64,000 nucleotides of DNA from Pseudoxanthomonas sp. z9 (GTDB lineage Bacteria; Pseudomonadota; Gammaproteobacteria; Xanthomonadales; Xanthomonadaceae), in contig NZ_VFID01000011.1 of the NCBI RefSeq assembly GCF_006542425.1, forward strand, positions 374,001 through 438,000, in the 5' to 3' direction. Positions within the stretch are counted from its first letter, which is position 1. Every line of letters starts with the position of its first letter. A program made the translations under genes and the position numbers. Below the pieces are notes generated by a model. The model was not told the DNA's origin and did not search any database. It saw only the letters and a program-made list of their open reading frames with translations. Below are positions 42,014 to 49,933 of this stretch, piece after piece.

Positions 42014-43165
42014 TCAGTGACTGGGAACGGCGTTCCCGGGCGTATCGGCAAGCTTGCGGAACAGCTCGGCTTCACGCGCGCGGTAGGGCGTGCCGTCGGC
42101 CTTGAGCAGGTCGTGGAACCACAGGGTCGGTTCCTGCATGGTGTACGGGCGCTGCCAGCTGTCCCACGGGAAGCGGGTCTGGATGGCGCCGTCGACGAAA
42201 CCCCAGTTGATCATGCCGATGTTCTCGCGCCGCGCGATCGGCAGGATGGTGTCCACGTTGGAGCCGTTGCCGCGCGCCAGCCACTCCGTGCAGATCAGCG
42301 GACGGTCATAACCGCGCAACTGGGCGACGCGCGCCTCGAAGGCTTCGGGCTGTTCGTAGTTGTGGAAGGTGATGACGTCGGACTGTTCCAGTTGGGTGCG
42401 CTGGATGGCATTCAGGCTCTTGGCGCCCGGCGACCAGTCGTCTCCGATCCACACGCCGCTGGTGAGCGGCTGGATCGGCTTCTTCGCACGTGCCCATTCG
42501 AAGACCTTCGGCAGCAGTTCCCCGATGCGGGCCTGCTCGCGGTCCAGTTGCTTGTCCATGTAGTTGCCGCCGCCGGGGTTGTCCGGTTCGTTCCACAGGT
42601 CCCAGGCCAGCACCCGCTTGTCGTTGGCGAAGGCACCGACCACGCCCTGCACGTAGGCGCGGAAGTGCGCGTCGCTGGCCGGATCGACCAGTTCGTGGCG
42701 ACCCGGGCTCTGGACCCAGCCGGAGTTGTGCACGCCGGGAATCGGGCGGTGCTGCGCGCCGAGCACCGGATCCGGATCCCAGCAGCTGTCGAACAGCACC
42801 AGCATCGGCCGGATGCCGTGCTTCGCGGCGATGGCGAGGAACTGGTCGAGGCGCTTCAGGAAACCTTTCTGGTCCTGCTTCCACAGCAGGTCATGCAGGT
42901 AGACGCGCATGGTGTTCATGCCGAACTTCTCGCGCGCCCAGCCGAGCTCGCGATCGATCGCCACCGGATCAAAACTCTCGGCCTGGAACATCTCCAATTG
43001 GTTGATCGCGTTGGAGGTGGTGTAGTTGGCACCGACCAGCCAGGGCTGCTGTTCGTACCAGTTTTTCGCTTCGGCGGGCGACCAGCGTTCGCCGTCGGCG
43101 GCCGTCGCCATCGGCGCGGTCGCGGCGAGCAGGATCGCCAGCAGGGGGGTGAGCCACTTTTGCAT
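42014..43165 (-). CDS. Secreted clan GH-A glycoside hydrolase (GH5-like)
   Basis: A 383-residue (beta/alpha)8 hydrolase with a Sec signal (WLTPLLAILLAATAPMATA). The acid/base is E193 in AWDLWNEPDN and the nucleophile E294 in PLICTEWLARGN, the spacing of clan A retaining enzymes. ITFHNYEQPEAF and INWGFVDGAIQT are other barrel-strand ends. I started it at 43165, nine bases after GGAG; ATGs at 43174 and 43180 are close alternatives. The family is often called cellulase or xylanase by similarity, but here the locus is galactose-specific, so a galactan or galactoside substrate should be considered. It is probably periplasmic. Confidence 0.8.
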   Translation of the reverse strand: MQKWLTPLLAILLAATAPMATAADGERWSPAEAKNWYEQQPWLVGANYTTSNAINQLEMFQAESFDPVAIDRELGWAREKFGMNTMRVYLHDLLWKQDQKGFLKRLDQFLAIAAKHGIRPMLVLFDSCWDPDPVLGAQHRPIPGVHNSGWVQSPGRHELVDPASDAHFRAYVQGVVGAFANDKRVLAWDLWNEPDNPGGGNYMDKQLDREQARIGELLPKVFEWARAKKPIQPLTSGVWIGDDWSPGAKSLNAIQRTQLEQSDVITFHNYEQPEAFEARVAQLRGYDRPLICTEWLARGNGSNVDTILPIARRENIGMINWGFVDGAIQTRFPWDSWQRPYTMQEPTLWFHDLLKADGTPYRAREAELFRKLADTPGNAVPSH

Positions 43166-43268
43166 CGGATGCATCTCCATTACCTGAGAGGATTCGGGCA
43201 TGCCTCCGGCATCCACGACGGCCGGGGCCGTCGCGGTGGGTGGCATGCGGCGCCGGTAGGCGCCGGGA

Positions 43269-44414
43269 TCAACGGGTGCTGCTGGCGTCCTTGTCCGTGG
43301 AGAACCGGTAGACCATGCGGTTCACGTACTGCTGGCCGGGCGCAAGGCGCGCCGAACCGAAAGCGGGCTGGTTCGGCGTGTCGGGAAACAACTGGGGTTC
43401 GAGCGCGATGGCATCGCCCTGGCGGTACACGCGGCCGCTCTTGCCGACCGTGGTGCCGTCCAGGAAGTTGCCGGAATAGAACTGCAGGCCGGGCTGCGCG
43501 GACACCAGCGACATCACCCGGCCGGAACGCGGGTCGTGCACGCGCGCCACTTCGCGGGGTTCCTTCGCCGGCTCGCGGCTGATCACCCAGTTATGGTCGT
43601 AGCCGCGGCCGTGCAGCAACTGCGGCTCGCTGCCGGTGCGCAGATCGCGGCCAATTGGCTTGGGCGTGCGGAAGTCGAACACGGTACCGGCCACCGGCCG
43701 GAATTCGCCGGTGGGAATCAAGGTGGCGTCGACCGGCGTGTAGGCGTCGGCGGCGATCATCAGTTCGTGATCCATCGCCGTGCCGGATCCTTCGCCGGAC
43801 AGGTTCCAGTAGGCGTGGTTGCTCAGGTTGACGATGGTCGGCGCGTCGGTGGTCGCGCGGTATTCGATCGCCAGGCGGCCATCGCCTTCCAGCGCGTAGG
43901 TGGCGGTGACCGTCAGCGTGCCGGGATAGCCCTGGTCGCCGTCGGCGCTGACATGGCGCAGGGTGGTGCGATCGGGCTTGGCCTCGACCACGTCCCAGAC
44001 CACCTTGTCGAAGCCGCGGGTGCCACCGTGCAGGCTGTTGGGGCCATCATTGGCGGGCACGCTGTACTCGCGCCCGTCCAGGGTGAACCTGCCGCGTGCG
44101 ATGCGGTTGGCGAAGCGCCCGACGACGGTGCCGAAATACTGCGGCTTGGCCAGCGTGGCCTGCAGCGTCGCGTCACCCAGCACCACGTCGGCGTACTTGC
44201 CCTCGCGATCCGGCACTTCCAGCGAATGCAGCGCCGCGCCCAGCGTCAGCACGCGCGCCTGCATGCCGCTGCCGTCGCGCAGCAGGATCGATTCGACCTT
44301 CGTGCCGTCCGGCAGCGTACCGACAACCGTGCGCTGCTGCGCGCCCGCCGATGCGGCGACCGCGAGCGCCAGCGCACCCATGCAACCAACTGCCATCCCC
44401 TTGCCAAGCAACAT
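43269..44414 (-). CDS. galM: Periplasmic galactose mutarotase (aldose 1-epimerase)
   Basis: A 381-residue mutarotase with an N-terminal export signal (GMAVGCMGALALAVAASAGAQ). Catalytic residues are visible: His in NSLHGGTRGFDKVVW, His in VNLSNHAYWNLSGEG, and Glu in AIALEPQLFPDTPNQP. It speeds conversion of beta- to alpha-D-galactose, preparing sugar for import and oxidation. The ATG follows GGAGAGG and is the first gene behind the operator at 44455, so it leads the receptor operon. Being exported distinguishes it from the cytoplasmic GalM of enterobacteria but is common in this family of bacteria. Confidence 0.88.
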   Translation of the reverse strand: MLLGKGMAVGCMGALALAVAASAGAQQRTVVGTLPDGTKVESILLRDGSGMQARVLTLGAALHSLEVPDREGKYADVVLGDATLQATLAKPQYFGTVVGRFANRIARGRFTLDGREYSVPANDGPNSLHGGTRGFDKVVWDVVEAKPDRTTLRHVSADGDQGYPGTLTVTATYALEGDGRLAIEYRATTDAPTIVNLSNHAYWNLSGEGSGTAMDHELMIAADAYTPVDATLIPTGEFRPVAGTVFDFRTPKPIGRDLRTGSEPQLLHGRGYDHNWVISREPAKEPREVARVHDPRSGRVMSLVSAQPGLQFYSGNFLDGTTVGKSGRVYRQGDAIALEPQLFPDTPNQPAFGSARLAPGQQYVNRMVYRFSTDKDASSTR

Positions 44415-44454
44415 CGCTCTTGACCTCTCCCAACGGCGTGGAAGGTTACAAAAA

Positions 44455-44473
44455 CATATAATCAGACAATATG
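44455..44473. promoter_or_regulatory. DgoR-like operator, copy 2 (before galM)
   Basis: CATATAATCAGACAATATG has symmetric ends (CATAT/ATATG) and a TC-N-GA centre. Its reverse complement agrees with the copy at 45520 at 17 of 19 positions. It is 41 bases before the galM ATG. Confidence 0.85.
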
Positions 44474-44538
44474 CACGTTGCGGCGCAGCACATGGCCGGC
44501 GACCCGGCCGCCTGGCCCGCATGGGCCATGTCCGTGGC

Positions 44539-45459
44539 CTAGCGGCGCAGCGCGTGGAGGCTGGTGAACCCGCGTACCACGGCGTCCGCCGAGGCGACCG
44601 GCCGCGACGCGATGCCCAGCGCCGCCAGCGCGGCCCGGTACAGCGCGCACACCGGTGCCGATCCGACCAGCGGCACGGTGGCGGCGCGCAGTTCCGGAAA
44701 CAGCGCCAGCGCGTCGGCGATCTCGGCTCCGATCAACAGGCCGCGCAGGTAGGCGCTGGCGTCCGCGCGCGGCAACAGGTCGCGAATCACCCGTGCGCGG
44801 ACGCCGAACAGCAGCGCCCCCAGGCCGAGCGCGCGGGCCGCGGACGCACGTACGCCTTCCTGGAACGCCGGACCATCGTGGCCCGGACCTTCCACGACCG
44901 AGGCAAGCAGGCCCGTCGCGGACAGGCGGTCGTGCAATTCGCCTGACATCGCGGTCATGAAGTCGTGCACGCGCCCGTCACGCAGGCGCACCCATTTGGT
45001 GTGCGTGCCGGGCAGGGCGATCACGGGTGAATCGCCGATGCGATCGCCGGCCAGCAGGCCGAACAGTTCGGTTTCCTCGCCGCGCATGATGTCCGGCGCG
45101 CCATCGGCCTCGCGCACGCAGGCCAGGCCGGGCACGATGTGCAGCGGCAGGTCCCCGATGCGGGCCGGGACCAGGCTCTCGCCCACGGTCCGCAGGCCGG
45201 CCGGGCAGTCGACATAGCCCGCGTCGATCCAGCCGATGTTGGAGCCGATCATGCCGGCCGCGTAGACGGCATCGGCCTGCGGCCAGCGTCCGCGCACGCG
45301 ATTGGCGACATCGACCATGCCCTCGCGCGAAAGCGTGGTGATGCCGGAGGCGGATTCGAACGTGTCGATCACCTGGCCGTCCGCGGCGATGAGATAAGCG
45401 CGGAAATTGGAACTGCCCCAGTTGATTCCGACGATGCTGTCCGCGTGCGCGTGGTCCAT
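44539..45459 (-). CDS. dgoK: 2-dehydro-3-deoxygalactonokinase
   Basis: A 306-residue sugar-acid kinase of the DgoK family. The N-terminal phosphate loop is IVGINWGSSNFRAYLIAADG, and later motifs are AGMIGSNIGW, ALPGTHTKWVRLRDG (typical of the family) and VPLVGSAPVCALYRAAL. It phosphorylates 2-keto-3-deoxy-galactonate at C6, feeding DgoA. The ATG is 61 bases from the operator at 45520, which it shares with the GH43 gene read the other way. Unlike the other dgo genes it is not in the big operon but a separate unit of the same regulon. Confidence 0.93.
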   Translation of the reverse strand: MDHAHADSIVGINWGSSNFRAYLIAADGQVIDTFESASGITTLSREGMVDVANRVRGRWPQADAVYAAGMIGSNIGWIDAGYVDCPAGLRTVGESLVPARIGDLPLHIVPGLACVREADGAPDIMRGEETELFGLLAGDRIGDSPVIALPGTHTKWVRLRDGRVHDFMTAMSGELHDRLSATGLLASVVEGPGHDGPAFQEGVRASAARALGLGALLFGVRARVIRDLLPRADASAYLRGLLIGAEIADALALFPELRAATVPLVGSAPVCALYRAALAALGIASRPVASADAVVRGFTSLHALRR

Positions 45460-45519
45460 GGCGAGGCTCGAATGTGGGCGGTGCGATCCGTTGCCGGCGA
45501 GCGGCGCGGAGTCGGCTTG

Positions 45520-45538
45520 TATATTGTCGGATTATATG
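45520..45538. promoter_or_regulatory. DgoR-like operator, copy 3 (between dgoK and GH43)
   Basis: TATATTGTCGGATTATATG, reverse of the galM copy apart from two positions. It lies in the 180-base divergent gap, so one site can control both dgoK and the GH43 gene. Confidence 0.85.
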
Positions 45539-45639
45539 ATTACGTTGGCGGCTCCATGCAAACCGGGTCGCGCGCGGCCCGTGTTCCCCCCGCCGCCGGG
45601 CATCACGCGGCGGCACCGACCGGACACCGAGGAGGGCTC

Positions 45640-46650
45640 ATGTTCCATTGGCCGGCACGCCTGCTGCTGGGCGCAATCCTGCTGCACGCGATCGCGGCGA
45701 CCGCCGCCGAACCCCCCGAATTCCGGAATCCGCTGCTGCCTTCCGGGCCGGATCCCTGGATCGTCCGCGACGGCGAGGTCTATTACTACATGGGCACGCA
45801 CGGCAACCGGCTGGCGATCCGCAAGACCCGCGATCTCGCGCGACTGGCCGAGGCGGAAGAGACGACCATCTGGCGGCCGCCGGCGCGCGGTCCGAACGCC
45901 CAGTCGATCTGGGCGCCGGAGCTGCATCGGATCGACGGCAAGTGGTACGTGTACTACACCGCCGCGGCCAGCGGCCACGATGACGACGATCATCGCGGCG
46001 TCTTCGTGCTGGAAAACGGAAACGCCGATCCGACCACCGGCGAATGGCGCGATCGTGGTCGCCTCGCCACCCGGCATCCCGGCATCGACGGCACCACGTT
46101 CGCCATCGGCGACAAGCGCTACTTCGTCTATTCGCCCTACGTCGGGCCGGACAGCGTGCTCGCGATCGTGGCGATGTCCGATCCGTGGACGCTGGTCGGC
46201 GAGGAAACCATCCTCGCGCGCCCGGACCAGGCCTGGGAGCGGCAGGGCGGCCGGCAGATCCTGGAAGGGCCGGAATTCCTCGCCGGGCCCCGGGGCGATC
46301 TGTTCCTCTCATACTCGGGCAGCGCCTGCTGGTCGGACGACTATGCGATCGGCCTGCTGCATGCGCGTGCCGGAAGCGATCCGATGCAAGCGTCGTCGTG
46401 GACCAAGGCAACGCAACCCATCCTGGCGAAGAATCCCGCCGGCCATGTCCACGCACCCGGCCACAACGGCTTCTTCGACATGCCCGACGGGAGTACCTGG
46501 ATCGTGTATCACGCCAATCCCGGGCCCGACATGAAGTGCACGCCGAAACGATCCCCGCGGATCCAGCCGGTGCGCTGGCGCGACGACGGAACCCCCTGGC
46601 TGGATCCGCCGGTCGGCGAGAGTGCCGCGCCCGCAGCCGAGCGTAGATGA
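45640..46650 (+). CDS. Secreted GH43 glycoside hydrolase (arabinan/xylan type)
   Basis: A 336-residue five-bladed propeller hydrolase with a Sec signal (LLLGAILLHAIAATAA). The three acidic residues of GH43 are D38 (PSGPDPWIVRDG, base), D150 (HPGIDGTTF, pKa helper) and E209 (ILEGPEFL, acid). Members are beta-xylosidases, alpha-L-arabinofuranosidases or arabinanases; the subgroup with a short N-terminus and NGFFDMPDG near the end contains exo-arabinofuranosidases. GAGGAGGG gives an excellent ribosome site. An in-frame ATG at 45556 is less likely. Sharing the operator with dgoK ties it to galactose metabolism, so arabinogalactan or pectic side chains are the probable target. Confidence 0.88.
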   Translation: MFHWPARLLLGAILLHAIAATAAEPPEFRNPLLPSGPDPWIVRDGEVYYYMGTHGNRLAIRKTRDLARLAEAEETTIWRPPARGPNAQSIWAPELHRIDGKWYVYYTAAASGHDDDDHRGVFVLENGNADPTTGEWRDRGRLATRHPGIDGTTFAIGDKRYFVYSPYVGPDSVLAIVAMSDPWTLVGEETILARPDQAWERQGGRQILEGPEFLAGPRGDLFLSYSGSACWSDDYAIGLLHARAGSDPMQASSWTKATQPILAKNPAGHVHAPGHNGFFDMPDGSTWIVYHANPGPDMKCTPKRSPRIQPVRWRDDGTPWLDPPVGESAAPAAERR

Positions 46651-46705
46651 AAGTCGGCCCGTGGCGTCCGCGGACGTCTGGCGGTGCGCCCGGCTAGCCG
46701 CGCGG

Positions 46706-47563
46706 TCAGTGGCCCGACGCGTTTGCCCGCCGCATGAACGCCAGCACCGTGGCGACGAATGCCGAGGGATTCTCCAGCGGCAGAAGTTCCCCGGATCGCG
46801 GGATCAGGCTTCCGGCGGGATTGACCGCGCCGCCGGCGCGCAGTCCAGCCAGGTACTCCTGCAGGTCGGCGGGGTCCGCATCGCCACGAACGTAGGCCAG
46901 GGGCGTATCGAAGGGCACGCATTCCCGGTTCCGCTTCGCGTCCTCGGGCATGGCCCGGTACCACTCGAATCCGGCGCGCAGGGCTTCCGGTCGCCGGTAG
47001 GCTTCGGCGAACCGTCGGCGCACATCGCTTCCAATCGCCTGCCTGTCGCGTGACAGGGCATCGATGAAGTAATCGAAGTAGGCACGCTGCCGGCCCGCCA
47101 CCAGCGCTTCGGGAAGGGACGGCACACGATGGAAAGCGAAATGCCAGATGGCCGGATTCGCCATCACCTCATCCCACGGATCGAGTCCCGGCACCGCCGT
47201 GTTCATCACCATCGCTCCGGCAATGCGGCCGCCGTGGTAACGGGCCGCCGCGTAGGCAATCATTCCGCCGACGTCGATGCCGGCCACGACGGGGCGCGAT
47301 CCCCCCAGTCGTTCGGCCGCCGTGATCGCCACGTCGGCCAGGGCCGCCTTGCCGGAAGAGGGCGGCGGCCCGCGCGATTCGCCTATTTCCGGCAGATCGA
47401 GGGCCATCGCGAACGCGTGCCCGCCCAATGCGTCGATTACCGGGACGTAGAGGTGGCGGCAATGGGGCCATCCATGCAGCAACAGCAGCGGTGGCAGCCG
47501 GTCATCGCCGGCAAGGGTGGCCGCGAGCGTCATCGCGTCGACCTGGACGGTGGTGGTTCGCAT
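46706..47563 (-). CDS. Alpha/beta hydrolase, epoxide-hydrolase-like, with unusual active site
   Basis: A 285-residue alpha/beta hydrolase. The oxyanion motif is HGWP (30-33), and the nucleophile elbow VAGIDVGG has Asp97, as in epoxide hydrolases and dehalogenases (GHD-x-G family), not the Ser of esterases. The usual C-terminal catalytic His, found in a GH(F/W)-x-x-x-E-x-P motif, is replaced: here the line reads RSGELLPLENPSAF, with Glu where His is expected. Either the protein is inactive, the base is another residue, or the alignment is shifted. No signal peptide. It converges with the GH43 gene, and its partner genes give no clue. Confidence 0.8.
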   Translation of the reverse strand: MRTTTVQVDAMTLAATLAGDDRLPPLLLLHGWPHCRHLYVPVIDALGGHAFAMALDLPEIGESRGPPPSSGKAALADVAITAAERLGGSRPVVAGIDVGGMIAYAAARYHGGRIAGAMVMNTAVPGLDPWDEVMANPAIWHFAFHRVPSLPEALVAGRQRAYFDYFIDALSRDRQAIGSDVRRRFAEAYRRPEALRAGFEWYRAMPEDAKRNRECVPFDTPLAYVRGDADPADLQEYLAGLRAGGAVNPAGSLIPRSGELLPLENPSAFVATVLAFMRRANASGH

Positions 47564-47658
47564 GTGGACTCCGCTGCTTCGCGCTCCTGTCCGCCCACGC
47601 CGATGCGGATGCCTGAAGGACGGATCCCGCCGGCCGGATGGCATCCGGCCTGCAGGGA

Positions 47659-49005
47659 TCACTCCGCGCGGTACCTGCTCTCGGTCGCGCCGATGTCCGG
47701 CGCGTTGCCGCGCACGCGCGCGAACGGACGCCCACGCTGGTCGTGGCGGAGATCGAGCAGGTTGCTGCCACGATCGATGGCCGGGCTGCCGCGCAGGAGC
47801 AGGTGGGTGGGCGACGGGCCGCCGTGATCCGCCAGCGGCGAGAGCAGCGGATCGGCCTGGAGGGTGTCGGCCGGCAACGAGGCCTGCGACGACGGGATCA
47901 GGTTGTGGCCGCCCACGACGCCATCGACGTAGACGGAGACGTCGATGGATGGCGCGCCGAGGCAGGTGTTGCGTGCGACCACGGTGCTTTCCAGGTCGAG
48001 TTCCAGGACCGACCGCAGCGCGCCCCTGCAATCCAGGGTGTTCTCGTTGAAGACGATGGTGCTGTTGAGGATCCTTGCCCCGCCGCCCTGCAGAAGCATC
48101 GCCGCCCAGTATTCGGCGGTGTTGCCGCTGACGGTGCTGTTGACGATGACGGGACCGGAATAGGCGTTGATCCCTCCCCCGGCCAGGGCCTCGTCGCGGG
48201 CAGGATGCTGCGGCTCGGAGGCGGCATTGCCGGAAATCGTGGAGTCCTCGATCAGCGCGGCGCCATCGATGTTCAATCCGCCGCCGACCCGTGCCCGGTT
48301 CCCGCTCACGACCGAACGCCGCAGGGTCAGGTCGTTCGCGGCGATGCCGCCGCCGTAGTACGCCGAACTGTCGCGGATCTGGCTGTCCAGGACCGTCACC
48401 GTGCCGCCCGCGTTGACCGCACCGCCATAGCCGAAGGTCGTCACGTGGGCATCGGACACGATGCTGCGATCGATGAGCACGTTGCCGAAAGCGTAGATCG
48501 CGCCGCCACGGCCTTCCTCGGTCCAGTAGATGTCATCGCGGACGACCAGCAGGCAGTGATGCACGCGGGAACGCACGATCTCGATGCTGCCCAGCGACTT
48601 GATGCAGCCGCCCATGTCGTGCGAGCCGCCGAGCTCGTCGCGTGAATTCTCGATGGAAAGATCCTCGATGCGCAGCGTCCCGCGCCCCCAGTGTTCGATG
48701 GCCCGGTTGCCGTACCAGTTGCCATCGATGGACAGCCGCGCGCGTCCAGGGCCCTTGAAGGTCAGATCCGCCTGCCCGAAGTACAGGCTGCCACCGAGCA
48801 CGATGCGCGAGCAGGCCAGGCCGCGCAGGTCGATGATGTCACCGCTGGCGGCGGAACCCACTGCCGCGCGCAGGCTGCCGGGGCCAGTGTCATTGCAATT
48901 GCCCACCGTGATCGTGGCCGCGCGCGCCTGGCCGGATCCGGTGATCGCCGCCATCCCGGACAACACGGCAAGCAGGAGTCCTGCAAACGAACCACGACGC
49001 ATCAT
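47659..49005 (-). CDS. Secreted right-handed beta-helix protein with choice-of-anchor Q end
   Basis: A 448-residue exported protein. After a signal (FAGLLLAVLSGMAAITGSGQARA) come the CSLREA-type opening ITVGNCNDTGPGSLRAAVGSAASGDIIDL and about ten parallel beta-helix turns of the kind RSVVSGNRARVGGGLNIDGAALIEDSTISGNAA, the pectate-lyase-like repeat. It ends GSPAIDRGSNLLDLRHDQRGRPFARVRGNAPDIGATES, the choice-of-anchor Q motif. Such proteins are surface or secreted adhesins or polysaccharide binders of unknown function; no catalytic residues are obvious. GGAGATTCC before the first ATG supports the start. It is a single gene. Confidence 0.82.
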   Translation of the reverse strand: MMRRGSFAGLLLAVLSGMAAITGSGQARAATITVGNCNDTGPGSLRAAVGSAASGDIIDLRGLACSRIVLGGSLYFGQADLTFKGPGRARLSIDGNWYGNRAIEHWGRGTLRIEDLSIENSRDELGGSHDMGGCIKSLGSIEIVRSRVHHCLLVVRDDIYWTEEGRGGAIYAFGNVLIDRSIVSDAHVTTFGYGGAVNAGGTVTVLDSQIRDSSAYYGGGIAANDLTLRRSVVSGNRARVGGGLNIDGAALIEDSTISGNAASEPQHPARDEALAGGGINAYSGPVIVNSTVSGNTAEYWAAMLLQGGGARILNSTIVFNENTLDCRGALRSVLELDLESTVVARNTCLGAPSIDVSVYVDGVVGGHNLIPSSQASLPADTLQADPLLSPLADHGGPSPTHLLLRGSPAIDRGSNLLDLRHDQRGRPFARVRGNAPDIGATESRYRAE

Positions 49006-49266
49006 GGCGGAATCTCCGGGGGCACGGCACGGTGCCAGGCGAGCCTGCGGCCGCCAGCGTGGTCGGTTCGTGAAAAGCAACGCCCGCCGCATGCGGATGG
49101 GCTCAGGTCCATCCGTGGTGCCGGATCCCAAGCGCCTGCGCCAGCGGACGCGACGGCAGGAGTGGGGCATTCACAGGCTTGCCGCCGTTCCGGGGAGGCA
49201 GAATGGGGGCGGCACGCACCCTCGCCGGAACGCGGTCATTGCCCGCGGCCTTTCTGGAGCGCCTTC

Positions 49267-49698
49267 ATGGAAACGGAAACAAGAAAATTGTTTGAACGGT
49301 ACGAGCGGCTGTTCCGGCAAGCGCTGGCGGGCGAGGCGGACATGGACGAGGTCGCATCCCTGTATGCCTCGGACTTCATCGCCGCCTCGCCTGCCGGGGT
49401 GATGTCGGGCAGGAACGATCAGCAACTCAGGGACGTCATGGCCCGGGGATATGCGCACTATCGGGACATCGGTACCCGGCAGATGCGGATACGGGATATC
49501 CGCATCGCGCCCATCGACGGGCTTCACTGCACGGCCAGCGTGGCGTGGACGGCGGTCTATGCCCGTGCCGATCTTGCCGAAACGGCGATCGATTTCGAGG
49601 TGCATTACCTGGTCCAGGTCCGGCAGGGCGAGGCCAAGGTCTTCGGCTGGGTGTCGGGTGACGAGCAGGCGCTGCTGAAGCGGTACGGAGTCGTCTGA
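49267..49698 (+). CDS. SnoaL/NTF2-like small protein
   Basis: A 143-residue protein of the cone-shaped NTF2-like fold judged by pattern: a first helix pair (TETRKLFERYERLFRQALAGEADMDEVASLYASDFIAASPAGVMSGRN), then an alternating strand region (MRIRDIRIAPIDGLHCTASVAWTAVYAR, IDFEVHYLVQVRQGEAKVFGWVSGDEQALLKRYGVV). Members may be enzymes on polyketide-like substrates or simple binding proteins. GGAG lies seven bases upstream of the ATG. No signal peptide; no conserved active-site pair is certain. It is monocistronic. Confidence 0.72.
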   Translation: METETRKLFERYERLFRQALAGEADMDEVASLYASDFIAASPAGVMSGRNDQQLRDVMARGYAHYRDIGTRQMRIRDIRIAPIDGLHCTASVAWTAVYARADLAETAIDFEVHYLVQVRQGEAKVFGWVSGDEQALLKRYGVV

Positions 49699-49851
49699 GC
49701 ATCGCGTCCGCAGGTTCTCCCGGAGGTCGGCCGGAACCGGTGGACGAGGCGAATGCCTGATGGCCGCGCGTGGCGCCGACGACGGCGTCGAGGAAGCGTT
49801 GAACCCGCCCGGCGATGTACGCGGCCCGTGATCGCCCGGCGCCGGCGTGGA

Positions 49852-49885
49852 TACACTGGCGCGGGGTCATCGACACGTCGATGAC
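49852..49885 (+). promoter_or_regulatory. 20-bp perfect palindrome before the diguanylate cyclase gene
   Basis: GTCATCGACACGTCGATGAC (49866-49885) has 9-bp arms around AC. A -10-like TACACT lies at 49852-49857, so the site would sit over the transcription start. No regulator gene is adjacent. An unknown repressor operator or an mRNA hairpin are both possible. Confidence 0.55.
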
Positions 49886-49933
49886 GGGAGGCAGGCCAGG
49901 CTGGTGTCCGGCCGGGTGTGGCGAGGGGGCGCG

